The notes under the pieces were generated by a model, which saw only the letters and a program-made list of their open reading frames with translations, was not told the DNA's origin and did not search any database. The position numbers were made by a program, and so were the translations under genes. From Tessaracoccus lacteus (GTDB lineage Bacteria > Actinomycetota > Actinomycetes > Propionibacteriales > Propionibacteriaceae), in the NCBI RefSeq assembly GCF_029917005.1, contig NZ_CP123967.1:682001-746000 (forward strand): a stretch of 64,000 nt of DNA, written 5' to 3'. Below, piece by piece: positions 32,723 through 42,165 of the stretch; positions within the stretch are counted from its first letter, which is position 1; each line of letters opens with the position of its first letter.

Positions 32723-33759
32723 ACCAGAGCGCCTACGCCGCCGCCGGCGTCGACATTGAGGCTGGCGACCGCGCCGTCGAGCTGATGAAGGCGTCCGTGC
32801 AGCGGACGCGCCGACCCGAGGTGCTCGGCGGGCTCGGCGGTTTCGCCGGGTTCTTCGACGCCTCCGCGCTCAAGGGCTACCGCAACCCGGTGCTCGCCAC
32901 CTCGACCGACGGCGTGGGCACCAAGGTCGCGATCGCGCAGGCCCTGGACAAGCACGACACCATCGGCTTCGACCTGATCGGCATGCTCGTCGACGACCTC
33001 GTCGTCTGCGGCGCCGAGCCGCTGTTCGTCACCGACTACATCGCCACCGGCAAGGTCGTGCCCGAGCGCATCGCGGCCATCGTCTCCGGCATCGCCGACG
33101 CCTGCGTCGCGGCCGGCTGCTCGCTGGTCGGCGGCGAGACCGCCGAACACCCCGGCCTGCTCGCACCGCACGAGTACGACATCGCCGGTGCCACCACCGG
33201 CGTGGTGGAGAAGGACCAGATCCTCGGCGCCCACCTCGTCCAGCCCGGCGACGCGGTCATCGCGATGAGGTCCTCGGGACTGCACTCCAACGGCTATTCG
33301 CTGGTGCGCCACGTGCTGCTCGAGAAGGCGGGATGGAGCCTCGACCGGCACGTCGACGAGCTCGGCCGCACCCTGGGCGAGGAACTGCTCGAGCCCACCA
33401 AGGTCTACGCGCTCGACATCCTCGACCTCATCTCCAGGGCCGACGTGCACGCGATGAGCCACATCACCGGCGGCGGGCTCGAGAACAACCTCGCGCGCGT
33501 CATCCCGGACGGCATGACAGCCGTGCTGCGGCGCGACAGCTGGACCCCGCCCGCCGTCTTCCAGCTCGTGCAGCAGGTCGGCAACGTTCCCCAGGCCGAT
33601 ATCGATGCCACGCTGAACATGGGCGTCGGCATGGTCGCGATCCTGCCTCAGGCCCAGGTCCCCGCCGCGCTGGCCGCGCTGCAGCAGCGCGAGGTCCACG
33701 GCTGGGTGCTCGGCGAGATCATCCACGAGGAGGGGGCCGGCGCGGCGCGGTTAGTCTGA
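32719..33759 (+). CDS. purM: Phosphoribosylformylglycinamidine cyclo-ligase
   Basis: AIR synthetase of 346 residues; it closes the imidazole ring using the FGAM made by PurSQL. ATSTDGVGTKVAIAQ (about 54-68) holds the nucleotide site, followed by MLVDDLVVCGAEPLFVTDYI, GCSLVGGETAEHPG and SGLHSNGYSLVRHV. HITGGGLENNLARVIP is the last conserved region. The GTG start overlaps the purF stop (GTGA), so purF and purM form one operon and purL feeds it from 5.3 kb. Confidence 0.97.
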   Translation: MNQSAYAAAGVDIEAGDRAVELMKASVQRTRRPEVLGGLGGFAGFFDASALKGYRNPVLATSTDGVGTKVAIAQALDKHDTIGFDLIGMLVDDLVVCGAEPLFVTDYIATGKVVPERIAAIVSGIADACVAAGCSLVGGETAEHPGLLAPHEYDIAGATTGVVEKDQILGAHLVQPGDAVIAMRSSGLHSNGYSLVRHVLLEKAGWSLDRHVDELGRTLGEELLEPTKVYALDILDLISRADVHAMSHITGGGLENNLARVIPDGMTAVLRRDSWTPPAVFQLVQQVGNVPQADIDATLNMGVGMVAILPQAQVPAALAALQQREVHGWVLGEIIHEEGAGAARLV

Positions 33760-33806
33760 CCTGTGGCGCCGACCGATTAATGCGCAGGGAAGGTTGCAAA
33801 ATCTGG

Positions 33807-33825
33807 TGAGCTTTGCCTAACCTAT
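33807..33825 (+). promoter_or_regulatory. DtxR/IdeR-like iron box overlapping the hmuT promoter
   Basis: TGAGCTTTGCCTAACCTAT matches 14 of 19 positions of the DtxR consensus TTAGGTTAGGCTAACCTAA, with an exact right half GCCTAACCTA. It overlaps TAACCT (33818-33823), the -10 hexamer 7 nt before the GTG at 33831, so iron-loaded DtxR would block transcription. Confidence 0.7.
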
Positions 33826-33830
33826 GGGGC

Positions 33831-34168
33831 GTGACGATCGCTTCCCTTGCCCTGAGACGGTGTCCGCAACTCCTTGCCGGAGCGCTGGTGCTGGCCCTGA
33901 CGGCGTGCGGCGGGGTGACGTCCCCCCAGCGGGTTGACTACGCACAGTCGCTAACCGGAGCCGTCACCGCCACCGTCGACGACGCGACGGTGCACGCGAT
34001 CGCCGACGACCCGCAGCCCGCGATCCCCGCTACCGTCACCGACGTCCAGGGCACCGAGGTCGTCGTCGACGACATCTCCCGCATCCTCGCGCTCGACCTC
34101 TACGGCACCACCTCGCGCATCGTCTTCGAGCTCGGCCTTGGCGCCAACGTCGTCGGCCGCGACTCCTC
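33831..34168 (+). pseudogene. hmuT: hmuT remnant: N-terminal quarter of a heme-binding lipoprotein
   Basis: From the GTG at 33831 the frame encodes a lipoprotein signal (LLAGALVLALTACGG), then TVTDVQGTEVVVDDISRILA and LDLYGTTSRIVFELGLGANV with VVGRDSS. That is the start of HmuT, the substrate-binding lipoprotein of heme ABC importers. After VVGRDSS (about 34165) homology stops and the next sequence belongs to an HtaA-type protein in another frame. Most of hmuT is therefore missing. The reading frame runs on to a TGA at 34338-34340 that overlaps a downstream ATG. Promoter and iron box are intact, so transcription is probably still iron-controlled. Confidence 0.75.
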
Positions 34169-35215
34169 CTGGCGACCAAGTGCCTCGGCGCCAACGGCTC
34201 GGCCGTCGGGACCGCCGCCGGCTCGTCGACCAACAACCGCGCCGTCTTCTCGGGCGGCACCGGCACCGTCGATCTCGAGTCCGGCACCGCCACCGTCTCC
34301 TGGACCGGCTCCTTCACGAGCGCCTTCTACGGCGGCATGACCTACTGGAGCGCGACCGACCCGGTCCTCACGATCGACTCCGACGGGACCGGCACCCTGA
34401 CCGCCACGCTGAGCGGCTACGGCACCTCGATGGACGACATGTCCGAGTGGGACGCCATCTCCGGCCGCACGGTCACCATGGCCACCCTGACCGACGTTGA
34501 GCTGACGGAGGACGGCCTGACCGTCACGCCCGACTACCTCGGCGTGACCGTGACCGGCGTGAGCCAGACCACCACCGGCACCTCGTGGGGCGCGTTCCCG
34601 CAGGAGTTCGTCGACTTCCAGCAGCTGACCGGGCAGACCTCCTACTGGTACTCCTCGGGCGGCGGCGCCGACGCGAAGAAGCCCGCCACCGCGCTGACCG
34701 TCGGCTGGGACGTCGAGGAGGAGACAACGCCTCCCACCACCGAGCCCACCGAGCAGGACAAGGGCGACGTCGACGTCGAGGTCGTGGTGCCCGACACCAC
34801 CGAGCCCGAGCCCGAGCCCGCGCTGACCCTCTCGGTCTCCGGCACCGCCAACCTCGGCACCGCCTCGGTGCTGCCGCAGGGCTTCTCCGCCTCCGGCGAG
34901 CTGCCTCAGGTGACCGTCAGCGACACCCGCGAGGGTAGCCAGTGGTCGGTCAACGGCTACGTCTCGGACTTCACCTCCAGCACGGGCGGCACCATCGCGG
35001 CCCGGTCGCTCGGCTGGCAGCCCAAGGTGATCTCAGGCGACGCCCAGGTCGGCGCCCGCGTCCAGGCCCACGCCCCCGGGCTCGCCGCCCCCGCGACGCT
35101 GGCCTCCGGCTCCGAGGGTGAGGCCACGCTCGGCTCGACACTCACCCTGCACGCGCTGGCCTCCACCACCGCCGGTGCCTACAACGCCCAGCTCACGCTG
35201 ACCGCCCTGGGCTGA
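34169..35215 (+). pseudogene. 5'-truncated HtaA-domain surface protein with WxL-like C-terminus
   Basis: In the frame starting at 34169 the chain reads GANGSAVGTAAGSSTNNRAV then FSGGTGTVDLESGTATVSWT and GSFTSAFYGGMTYW: the back half of an HtaA domain, which binds heme on the cell surface in corynebacteria. A Thr/Pro/Glu-rich linker (about 34725-34825) joins it to LSVSGTANLGTASVLPQGFS and SQWSVNGYVSDFTSSTGG, which resemble a WxL-type wall-binding domain. The signal peptide and first half are absent. The ATG at 34337 overlaps the upstream stop (ATGA) and could allow a shortened, leaderless-in-protein-terms product. The TGA overlaps the DUF916 start. Confidence 0.7.
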
Positions 35216-36186
35216 TGCAGATGCGCCCACGTGTCCTCGCTTCGGCGATCCTCTCCCTCCTCCTCGTGGCCGTCGGCCTGCCGGCGCACGCCGACGTCTC
35301 CTGGAGCGTCTCCGTGTCCGACGACGGCTCCGGCCGCGCGAACTACGCGTACGAGGAGGAGCCTGGGTCGTCGGTCGAGGACACGTGGGTGCTCACCAAC
35401 TCCGGCAGCGAGGAGATCACGCTGCGGGTGTTCGCCACCGACGCGATCACCACCAGCTCGGGGCAGCTCGACCTGATCCCCAGCGACCAGGAGCCCACCG
35501 GGCTCGGCTCCTGGGTCACGACCTCCGCCGACGAGGTCACCCTCGAGCCCGGCGAGAAGCAGGAGATCGACTTCACCATCTCCGTGCCCGACGACGCGAC
35601 GCCGGGCGACTACGCGGGCGGACTCGTCAGCGTGCTGGCCGCCGACGACGGGGGCACCGTTGCCGTCGAGCGCCGCCTCGGCACCCGCATCCACCTGCGC
35701 GTCCCCGGCGACGTCACCACGTCGCTCGCCGTCTCCGACCTGACGGTCGACGCGCCGCCTGCGTGGAACCCCTTCGCCGCGGTCGACCTCGCCGTCAGCT
35801 ACCGGGTCACCAACGACGGGACCGGACGGGCCTTCGCGCCCGAGGTGCTCACGGCCTCCGGGCCCGGCGGCCTCGGCTCGGGCCGCACCACGGGCGAGGT
35901 GCCCGAGACCCTGCCCAGCAGCACCGTCGACCGCGCCACCACCGTCGCCGGCGTCTGGGCGCTGGGCCCGACGACCGTGACCGTCACCGTCCAGCCGACC
36001 GGCATCGACGGCACCATGGCCGACCCGGTCACCGCCGAGACCACCGTCTGGGTCGTCCCGTGGGGCTGGATCGCGATCGTCGCCGTGGTGGCCGTGGCCG
36101 GCGCCGTCGTGGCCGTCGTGCGGGCCCGGTCCCGCTACGAGTGGGTCGACGCAGACGCGGCCGACACAGAGGATTCCGCTCGCTAG
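35215..36186 (+). CDS. DUF916-type cell-surface protein (WxL partner)
   Basis: A 323-residue protein: signal peptide (VLASAILSLLLVAVGLPAHA), a beta-sandwich domain with EDTWVLTNSGSEEITLRVFA and FTISVPDDATPGDYAGGLVS (the DUF916/peptidoglycan-binding pattern), a second beta domain, and a C-terminal helix (WGWIAIVAVVAVAGAVVAVV) with a short cytoplasmic tail. DUF916 proteins occur beside WxL proteins and are thought to bind them and peptidoglycan. Here its start overlaps the stop of the HtaA/WxL-like gene (TGATG), so the two were made together. It appears intact although its partner is damaged. Confidence 0.8.
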   Translation: MQMRPRVLASAILSLLLVAVGLPAHADVSWSVSVSDDGSGRANYAYEEEPGSSVEDTWVLTNSGSEEITLRVFATDAITTSSGQLDLIPSDQEPTGLGSWVTTSADEVTLEPGEKQEIDFTISVPDDATPGDYAGGLVSVLAADDGGTVAVERRLGTRIHLRVPGDVTTSLAVSDLTVDAPPAWNPFAAVDLAVSYRVTNDGTGRAFAPEVLTASGPGGLGSGRTTGEVPETLPSSTVDRATTVAGVWALGPTTVTVTVQPTGIDGTMADPVTAETTVWVVPWGWIAIVAVVAVAGAVVAVVRARSRYEWVDADAADTEDSAR

Positions 36187-36189
36187 GCT
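36184..36189 (+). promoter_or_regulatory. -10 element of leaderless hydrolase transcript
   Basis: TAGGCT, six bases, ATG at 36196. It overlaps the end of the DUF916 gene. Confidence 0.5.
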
Positions 36190-36195
36190 GCACCC

Positions 36196-37008
36196 ATGTC
36201 CCGTCGTCACACGTCCCGCGGGGAGGTGCGCTACCGCCGCCGCTACATCGGCACCGTCGAGTACCACACCAGCCGCAGCGGCTACGGCGACGCCTCCATG
36301 GTCGCCTACCGCTTCCCCTGTCAGGTCCCCGAGAAGTCCGGGCCGGACTTCGTCCTGGTGCACGGCATCGGCGTCTCCGCCCGCTCCTACGGGCCGACCG
36401 CCGTCGCGCTGGCGCAGCACGGCGACGTCCACCTCCTCGACCTGCCCGGCTACGGCCGCTCGCCCCGCCCAGACCGGGACATGACGATCGAGGACCACGC
36501 GGCCATGGTCGGCCGATACCTGAAGGAGAAGGACCTCGACCATCCCGTCGTGGTGGGTCACTCCATGGGCACGCAGGTCGTCGCCGAGCTTGCCGCCGAC
36601 TTCCCGGAGGAGGTCGACCACATCGTGCTCATCGCGCCGGTCGTCGTCCCCGACGCACACTCGCTGCCCAAGTTGGGGGCGCTCCTGCTCGCCAACGGCC
36701 TGCGCGAGCCACCCCGCGTGACCGGCATGGCGCTCTACGACTACTTCTTCCGGGCCGGCGTGCCCTACATGGCCCAGCAGCTGCCGCACCTGCTCGGCAC
36801 GGACATGGAGCAACTGGCCGCCGGCATCGATGCGAAGACGCTGGTCATCTGCGGCGAGGCGGACCCGATCGTCCCCCTGGAGTGGGGCCGCCGGCTCGCG
36901 TCGCTGTTTCCCGAGGGCTGGTTCGCCTCGGTCCCGGGGCCGCACGCCACCATGTTCGCGGCCCCGCAGAGGATCGCCGACCTGATCGACGAGCATGCCC
37001 ATCGCTGA
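36196..37008 (+). CDS. Alpha/beta hydrolase
   Basis: A 270-residue alpha/beta-hydrolase. The oxyanion motif is FVLVHGIGVSARSYGPTA, the nucleophile elbow VVVGHSMGTQVVAELA and the catalytic Asp/His lie in VICGEADPIVPLEWGRR and VPGPHATMFAAPQ. There is no signal peptide; RRRYIGTVEYHTSRSGYGDA precedes the fold. The substrate is unknown. The next gene, another hydrolase, overlaps it by 14 bp, so the pair forms an operon after the heme-surface genes. Confidence 0.88.
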   Translation: MSRRHTSRGEVRYRRRYIGTVEYHTSRSGYGDASMVAYRFPCQVPEKSGPDFVLVHGIGVSARSYGPTAVALAQHGDVHLLDLPGYGRSPRPDRDMTIEDHAAMVGRYLKEKDLDHPVVVGHSMGTQVVAELAADFPEEVDHIVLIAPVVVPDAHSLPKLGALLLANGLREPPRVTGMALYDYFFRAGVPYMAQQLPHLLGTDMEQLAAGIDAKTLVICGEADPIVPLEWGRRLASLFPEGWFASVPGPHATMFAAPQRIADLIDEHAHR

Positions 37009-37681
37009 CGGCCTCCGCGTGGTAGCGCGGCGGGGCTGGTTCTGGGGAGCCGACTACCGCTACGTCGCCTGGGCGCTGGGCGGCGGCCTCATGCGCCGGG
37101 CCGTCCCCGCCCGCTACGCCGACGGCGACGGACGCCCGGTGGTGCTGCTGCCGGGGGTGCTGGAGGACTGGACGATGATGCGGCCCGTCGCCGAGGCGCT
37201 GCACGCCGCCGGGCACCCCGTCCACACGCTGCCGGAGCTCCGCCGCAACACCGCCACCCTGGCCGACGGCGCCGTGATCGCCGCCGCCTACCTCGCGGCC
37301 CGCGACCTGACCGACGTCGTGCTGGTCGCGCACTCCAAGGGCGGACTTGTCGGCAAGCTCGTCATGCTGGGGGAGGAGGGCAGACGCGTCCATTCGCTGG
37401 TGGCGGTGGCGACGCCATTCGCCGGTTCGTCGCTGGCCAGGCTCATCCCCTGGCGGGTGGTCAGCTCGCTGAGCCCCGCGGACGCCGCGATCGTGGACCT
37501 GGGTGCCCGGAGTGAGGTCAACGACCGCATCACGTCGATCAGCCCCGCCTTCGACCCGCACATCCCCGGCGGGTCGCACCTGCCCGGCGCGGTCAACGTC
37601 GAGGTCGCGGCGATGGGTCACTTCCGGATCCTGAGCGACGCGGACACCCTGGCCGCCGTCGTCGACGCCGCCTCCTGCTGA
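36995..37681 (+). CDS. Alpha/beta hydrolase, lipase-like
   Basis: A 228-residue hydrolase with PVVLLPGVLEDWTMMRPVAE as oxyanion region, nucleophile elbow VLVAHSKGGLVGKLVMLG and a likely catalytic His in AMGHFRILSDADTL. The AHSKGG elbow and GVLEDW motif resemble triacylglycerol lipase or PGAP1-like esterases. It overlaps the preceding hydrolase by 14 bp. No signal peptide is seen. Role unknown; an acyl-glycerol or acyl-carrier substrate would fit the family. Confidence 0.82.
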   Translation: MPIADGLRVVARRGWFWGADYRYVAWALGGGLMRRAVPARYADGDGRPVVLLPGVLEDWTMMRPVAEALHAAGHPVHTLPELRRNTATLADGAVIAAAYLAARDLTDVVLVAHSKGGLVGKLVMLGEEGRRVHSLVAVATPFAGSSLARLIPWRVVSSLSPADAAIVDLGARSEVNDRITSISPAFDPHIPGGSHLPGAVNVEVAAMGHFRILSDADTLAAVVDAASC

Positions 37682-37711
37682 ACCCGCCGGCGCCCCCATC
37701 CACGTGGGTGG

Positions 37712-37745
37712 GACACCCTGTCGTCATGAAAGAGACACCCTGTCG
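37712..37745. promoter_or_regulatory. Two identical GACA-CCC-TGTC dyads before heme oxygenase
   Basis: GACACCCTGTCG occurs at 37712-37723 and 37734-37745, exactly 22 bp apart (two helical turns). Each is a small inverted repeat, GACA-N3-TGTC. They lie 30-60 bp upstream of the DtxR-like box. They look like paired sites for a dimeric regulator; a heme-responsive one is possible but no such gene is seen nearby. Confidence 0.5.
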
Positions 37746-37772
37746 CGAATGTGTCATACTGAGGTTGGCGAA

Positions 37773-37791
37773 TTAGGTATGCCTGACCTTA
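37773..37791 (+). promoter_or_regulatory. DtxR/IdeR-like iron box before heme oxygenase
   Basis: TTAGGTATGCCTGACCTTA fits the DtxR consensus at 14 of 19 positions, with both outer half-sites TTAGGT and ACCT kept. It lies 38 bp before the start codon, within the promoter region, so iron repression of heme oxygenase is expected. Confidence 0.75.
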
Positions 37792-37829
37792 CGTAAACGG
37801 TCGGGCGACGTGAAGAGGAGACCATCTCG

Positions 37830-38468
37830 ATGACCACCCAGCTGGCCGCCACCGGACTCGCCGCCCGACTGCGCACGGAGACCCGCGCCGCCCACGAGAG
37901 CGCCGAGAACAGTGCCTTCATGACCCGCCTGGCCCACGGCGAGGCCACCCGCGAGGACCTGCTCGTGCTGACCCGGCAGCTGCTGCACGTCTACGAGGCC
38001 CTCGAAGAAGCCGCCCGCGGGCTGGCCGACGACAAGTCCTTCGCGGCGTTCCACGATCCTGCGCTGGAGCGCGTGCAGTCGCTGCGCGCCGACCTGGCGG
38101 CCCTGGCAGACGGCGCGGAGGTGCCCCTGACCCCGGAGGCGGAGGCCTACGCTGACCGGATCCGGCGGATCTCCGGGAGCGCCCCGTCGCTGGTCGCGCA
38201 CCACTACACGCGCTACCTCGGCGACCTGTCGGGCGGCCAGGCCCTCGGTGCGATCTTCGGGCGCTCGCTCGGCATCGCGCCGGGCGACCCCGGCATCTCC
38301 TTCTACCACTTCGCCGACATCGAGAAGGTCAAGCCGTACAAGGACCGCTACCGCGACGCGCTCGACGCCGCACCCTTCACAGAGGAGCAGCTCGACGAGG
38401 CCGTCGCCGAGTCGGTCGTCGCGTTCGAGCTCAACCAGGCCATCTTCGCCGCGCTCGACGCCCGCTGA
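37830..38468 (+). CDS. hmuO: Biliverdin-forming heme oxygenase (HmuO type)
   Basis: A 212-residue heme oxygenase that opens heme to biliverdin, CO and free iron in the cytoplasm. The proximal heme ligand is His22 in [20 protein letters not shown], and the distal helix with its flexible glycines is [40 protein letters not shown] is the C-terminal conserved region. ATG at 37830 follows GAGGAGA. The iron box upstream and the nearby HmuT/HtaA remnants show that this belonged to a heme-iron acquisition set. Heme would now have to enter by another importer. Confidence 0.95.
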   Translation: MTTQLAATGLAARLRTETRAAHESAENSAFMTRLAHGEATREDLLVLTRQLLHVYEALEEAARGLADDKSFAAFHDPALERVQSLRADLAALADGAEVPLTPEAEAYADRIRRISGSAPSLVAHHYTRYLGDLSGGQALGAIFGRSLGIAPGDPGISFYHFADIEKVKPYKDRYRDALDAAPFTEEQLDEAVAESVVAFELNQAIFAALDAR

Positions 38469-38476
38469 GCACGAGC

Positions 38477-38513
38477 AACGCCGCCGGGTCCCGAGAAGGA
38501 ACCCGGCGGCGTT
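38477..38513. terminator. Bidirectional terminator between hmuO and icd
   Basis: AACGCCGCCGGGT and ACCCGGCGGCGTT form a perfect 13-bp stem around an 11-nt loop. It sits between two convergent genes. Confidence 0.85.
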
Positions 38514-38529
38514 GCGCTGTGTTCGGAGG

Positions 38530-40743
<2,214 letters not shown>

Positions 40744-40852
40744 GGGCGTGAGTTCTCCTCATGATGTGGGGTCGCATCGCCAGCTTAGCGATGACGCGCC
40801 TTGTCGTCCGGCGTCAATCCGCAGCGCGCGCGGTGTTCGCGGTGGGCGCTCT

Positions 40853-40881
40853 TTGGACTAGCCGGGGTGACCCGGTAGCCT
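40853..40881 (+). promoter_or_regulatory. Sigma70-type promoter of the DUF3073 gene
   Basis: TTGGAC (40853-40858), a 17-bp spacer and TAGCCT (40876-40881). The start would give a leader of about 65 nt containing AAGGGGG before the ATG. Confidence 0.6.
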
Positions 40882-40950
40882 GTACCCACGAGTTAGTTGA
40901 AGATTCCGCGGCCAGGCCGCGATGTACAAAGGCAAGGGGGTCGACCCGAT

Positions 40951-41163
40951 ATGGGGCGCGGCCGTGCAAAGGCGAAGCAGACCAGGGTTGCCCGCGATCT
41001 GAAGTATCGCGCGGTGGACACCGATTTCACCTCTCTGGAGCGTGAGCTCCGAGGCGATTCAGCCCTCGCTACGAGCGAGAGCAATGACCTCCCAGATCCC
41101 TACGCGGATCTTGCTGACCAGTACGCAGACTTCGAGGACGACGACGAGCGTCGCTCGTCCTGA
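40951..41163 (+). CDS. DUF3073 family protein
   Basis: Seventy residues: GRGRAKAKQTRVARDLKYRA at the basic N-terminus and an acidic tail (PYADLADQYADFEDDDERRS). This is the actinobacterial DUF3073 family, small cytoplasmic proteins with no known role. The basic half could touch nucleic acid. ATG at 40951 is 10 nt after AAGGGGG and matches the family N-terminus. A clear promoter lies upstream. The next gene follows after 12 bases. Confidence 0.88.
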   Translation: MGRGRAKAKQTRVARDLKYRAVDTDFTSLERELRGDSALATSESNDLPDPYADLADQYADFEDDDERRSS

Positions 41164-41175
41164 TCCGTCCGCAGC

Positions 41176-42156
41176 ATGAACCCGTGGGTGCCTGACCGGG
41201 AACTCGCGGGTTTCGAGTGTCTGGAGTTCGAACTTCCCGACGAGCCGACGTATGCCCTGGAGCCTGAGCGCTCGCTCGTGGCGACGGTGGTGCGGCGGGC
41301 CGCTCCGCGGAGCGCGCGGGCGGTGCTTTTCGTGCACGGCTGGAACGACTACTTCTTCCAGCGGCACCTGGCCGACGAGATGGACGCGCAGGGCTACGAC
41401 TTCTACGCGATCGACCTGCGCCGATACGGCCGGTCGCTCCGGCCGAAGCAGCTCGCCGGGTACGTCGCAGCACTCGAGGACTACTACCTCGAGCTCGACC
41501 TCGCCGTCAGCCTGATTCGCGATGAGGGGCACGACGAGATCGTCCTGATGGGCCACTCGACGGGCGGCCTGCTCCTCTCGATCTACGCGAGCGAGCGGCC
41601 CGGCCAGTTCTCCGCGCTTGTGCTCAACTCGCCGTGGCTGGAGCTGCAGGCCATGTCGAGCATGAGGTCCGCGACGCAGCGCATGTTCAGCGCGGCGAGC
41701 GCGCTGCTGCCAACCACTCCCTTCCCCGGCACCGACAACGGTTTCTACCGGCGGTCCATCTCCGCGCTCGAGGACGGGGAGTGGACGTACAACCACAACC
41801 TCAAGGGCGATCCCGCCTTCCTGGTGCGGATCGGCTGGTTGTCGGCGATCATGGCCGCCCAGGGCCGGGTCGCCGCAGGCCTCGACATCGACTGCCCCGT
41901 GCTGGTGGCCGTCTCCGAGCGCACCGACTTCCGCCGCAAGTGGGACGAGGCCCTGTCGAAGGCCGACATCGTGCTCGACGTCAACGCCATCGCCGAGCGG
42001 GCACACTGCCTCGGCGACGTCATCGTGCTCGTCCGGATCCCCGACGCGTTGCACGATCTCGCGCTCTCGGCGCCGGAGGTCCGGGCGCGGGTGTTCGCCG
42101 AGTACGGACGCTTCCTACGCTGCTACTCGATCGGCACCGAGAACCCAGCCGAGTAG
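41176..42156 (+). CDS. Alpha/beta hydrolase (serine aminopeptidase S33/lysophospholipase type)
   Basis: A 326-residue hydrolase. ARAVLFVHGWNDYFFQRHLA carries the oxyanion motif and IVLMGHSTGGLLLSIYASER the nucleophile Ser; IPDALHDLALSAPEVRARVF contains the likely catalytic His, and VLVAVSERTDFRRKWDEA the acid region. YAIDLRRYGRSLRPKQLAGY is typical of the Hydrolase_4 (monoglyceride lipase-like) group. There is no signal peptide. It follows DUF3073 on the same strand by 12 bases. Substrate not known. Confidence 0.88.
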   Translation: MNPWVPDRELAGFECLEFELPDEPTYALEPERSLVATVVRRAAPRSARAVLFVHGWNDYFFQRHLADEMDAQGYDFYAIDLRRYGRSLRPKQLAGYVAALEDYYLELDLAVSLIRDEGHDEIVLMGHSTGGLLLSIYASERPGQFSALVLNSPWLELQAMSSMRSATQRMFSAASALLPTTPFPGTDNGFYRRSISALEDGEWTYNHNLKGDPAFLVRIGWLSAIMAAQGRVAAGLDIDCPVLVAVSERTDFRRKWDEALSKADIVLDVNAIAERAHCLGDVIVLVRIPDALHDLALSAPEVRARVFAEYGRFLRCYSIGTENPAE

Positions 42157-42165
42157 CGCCACCTG

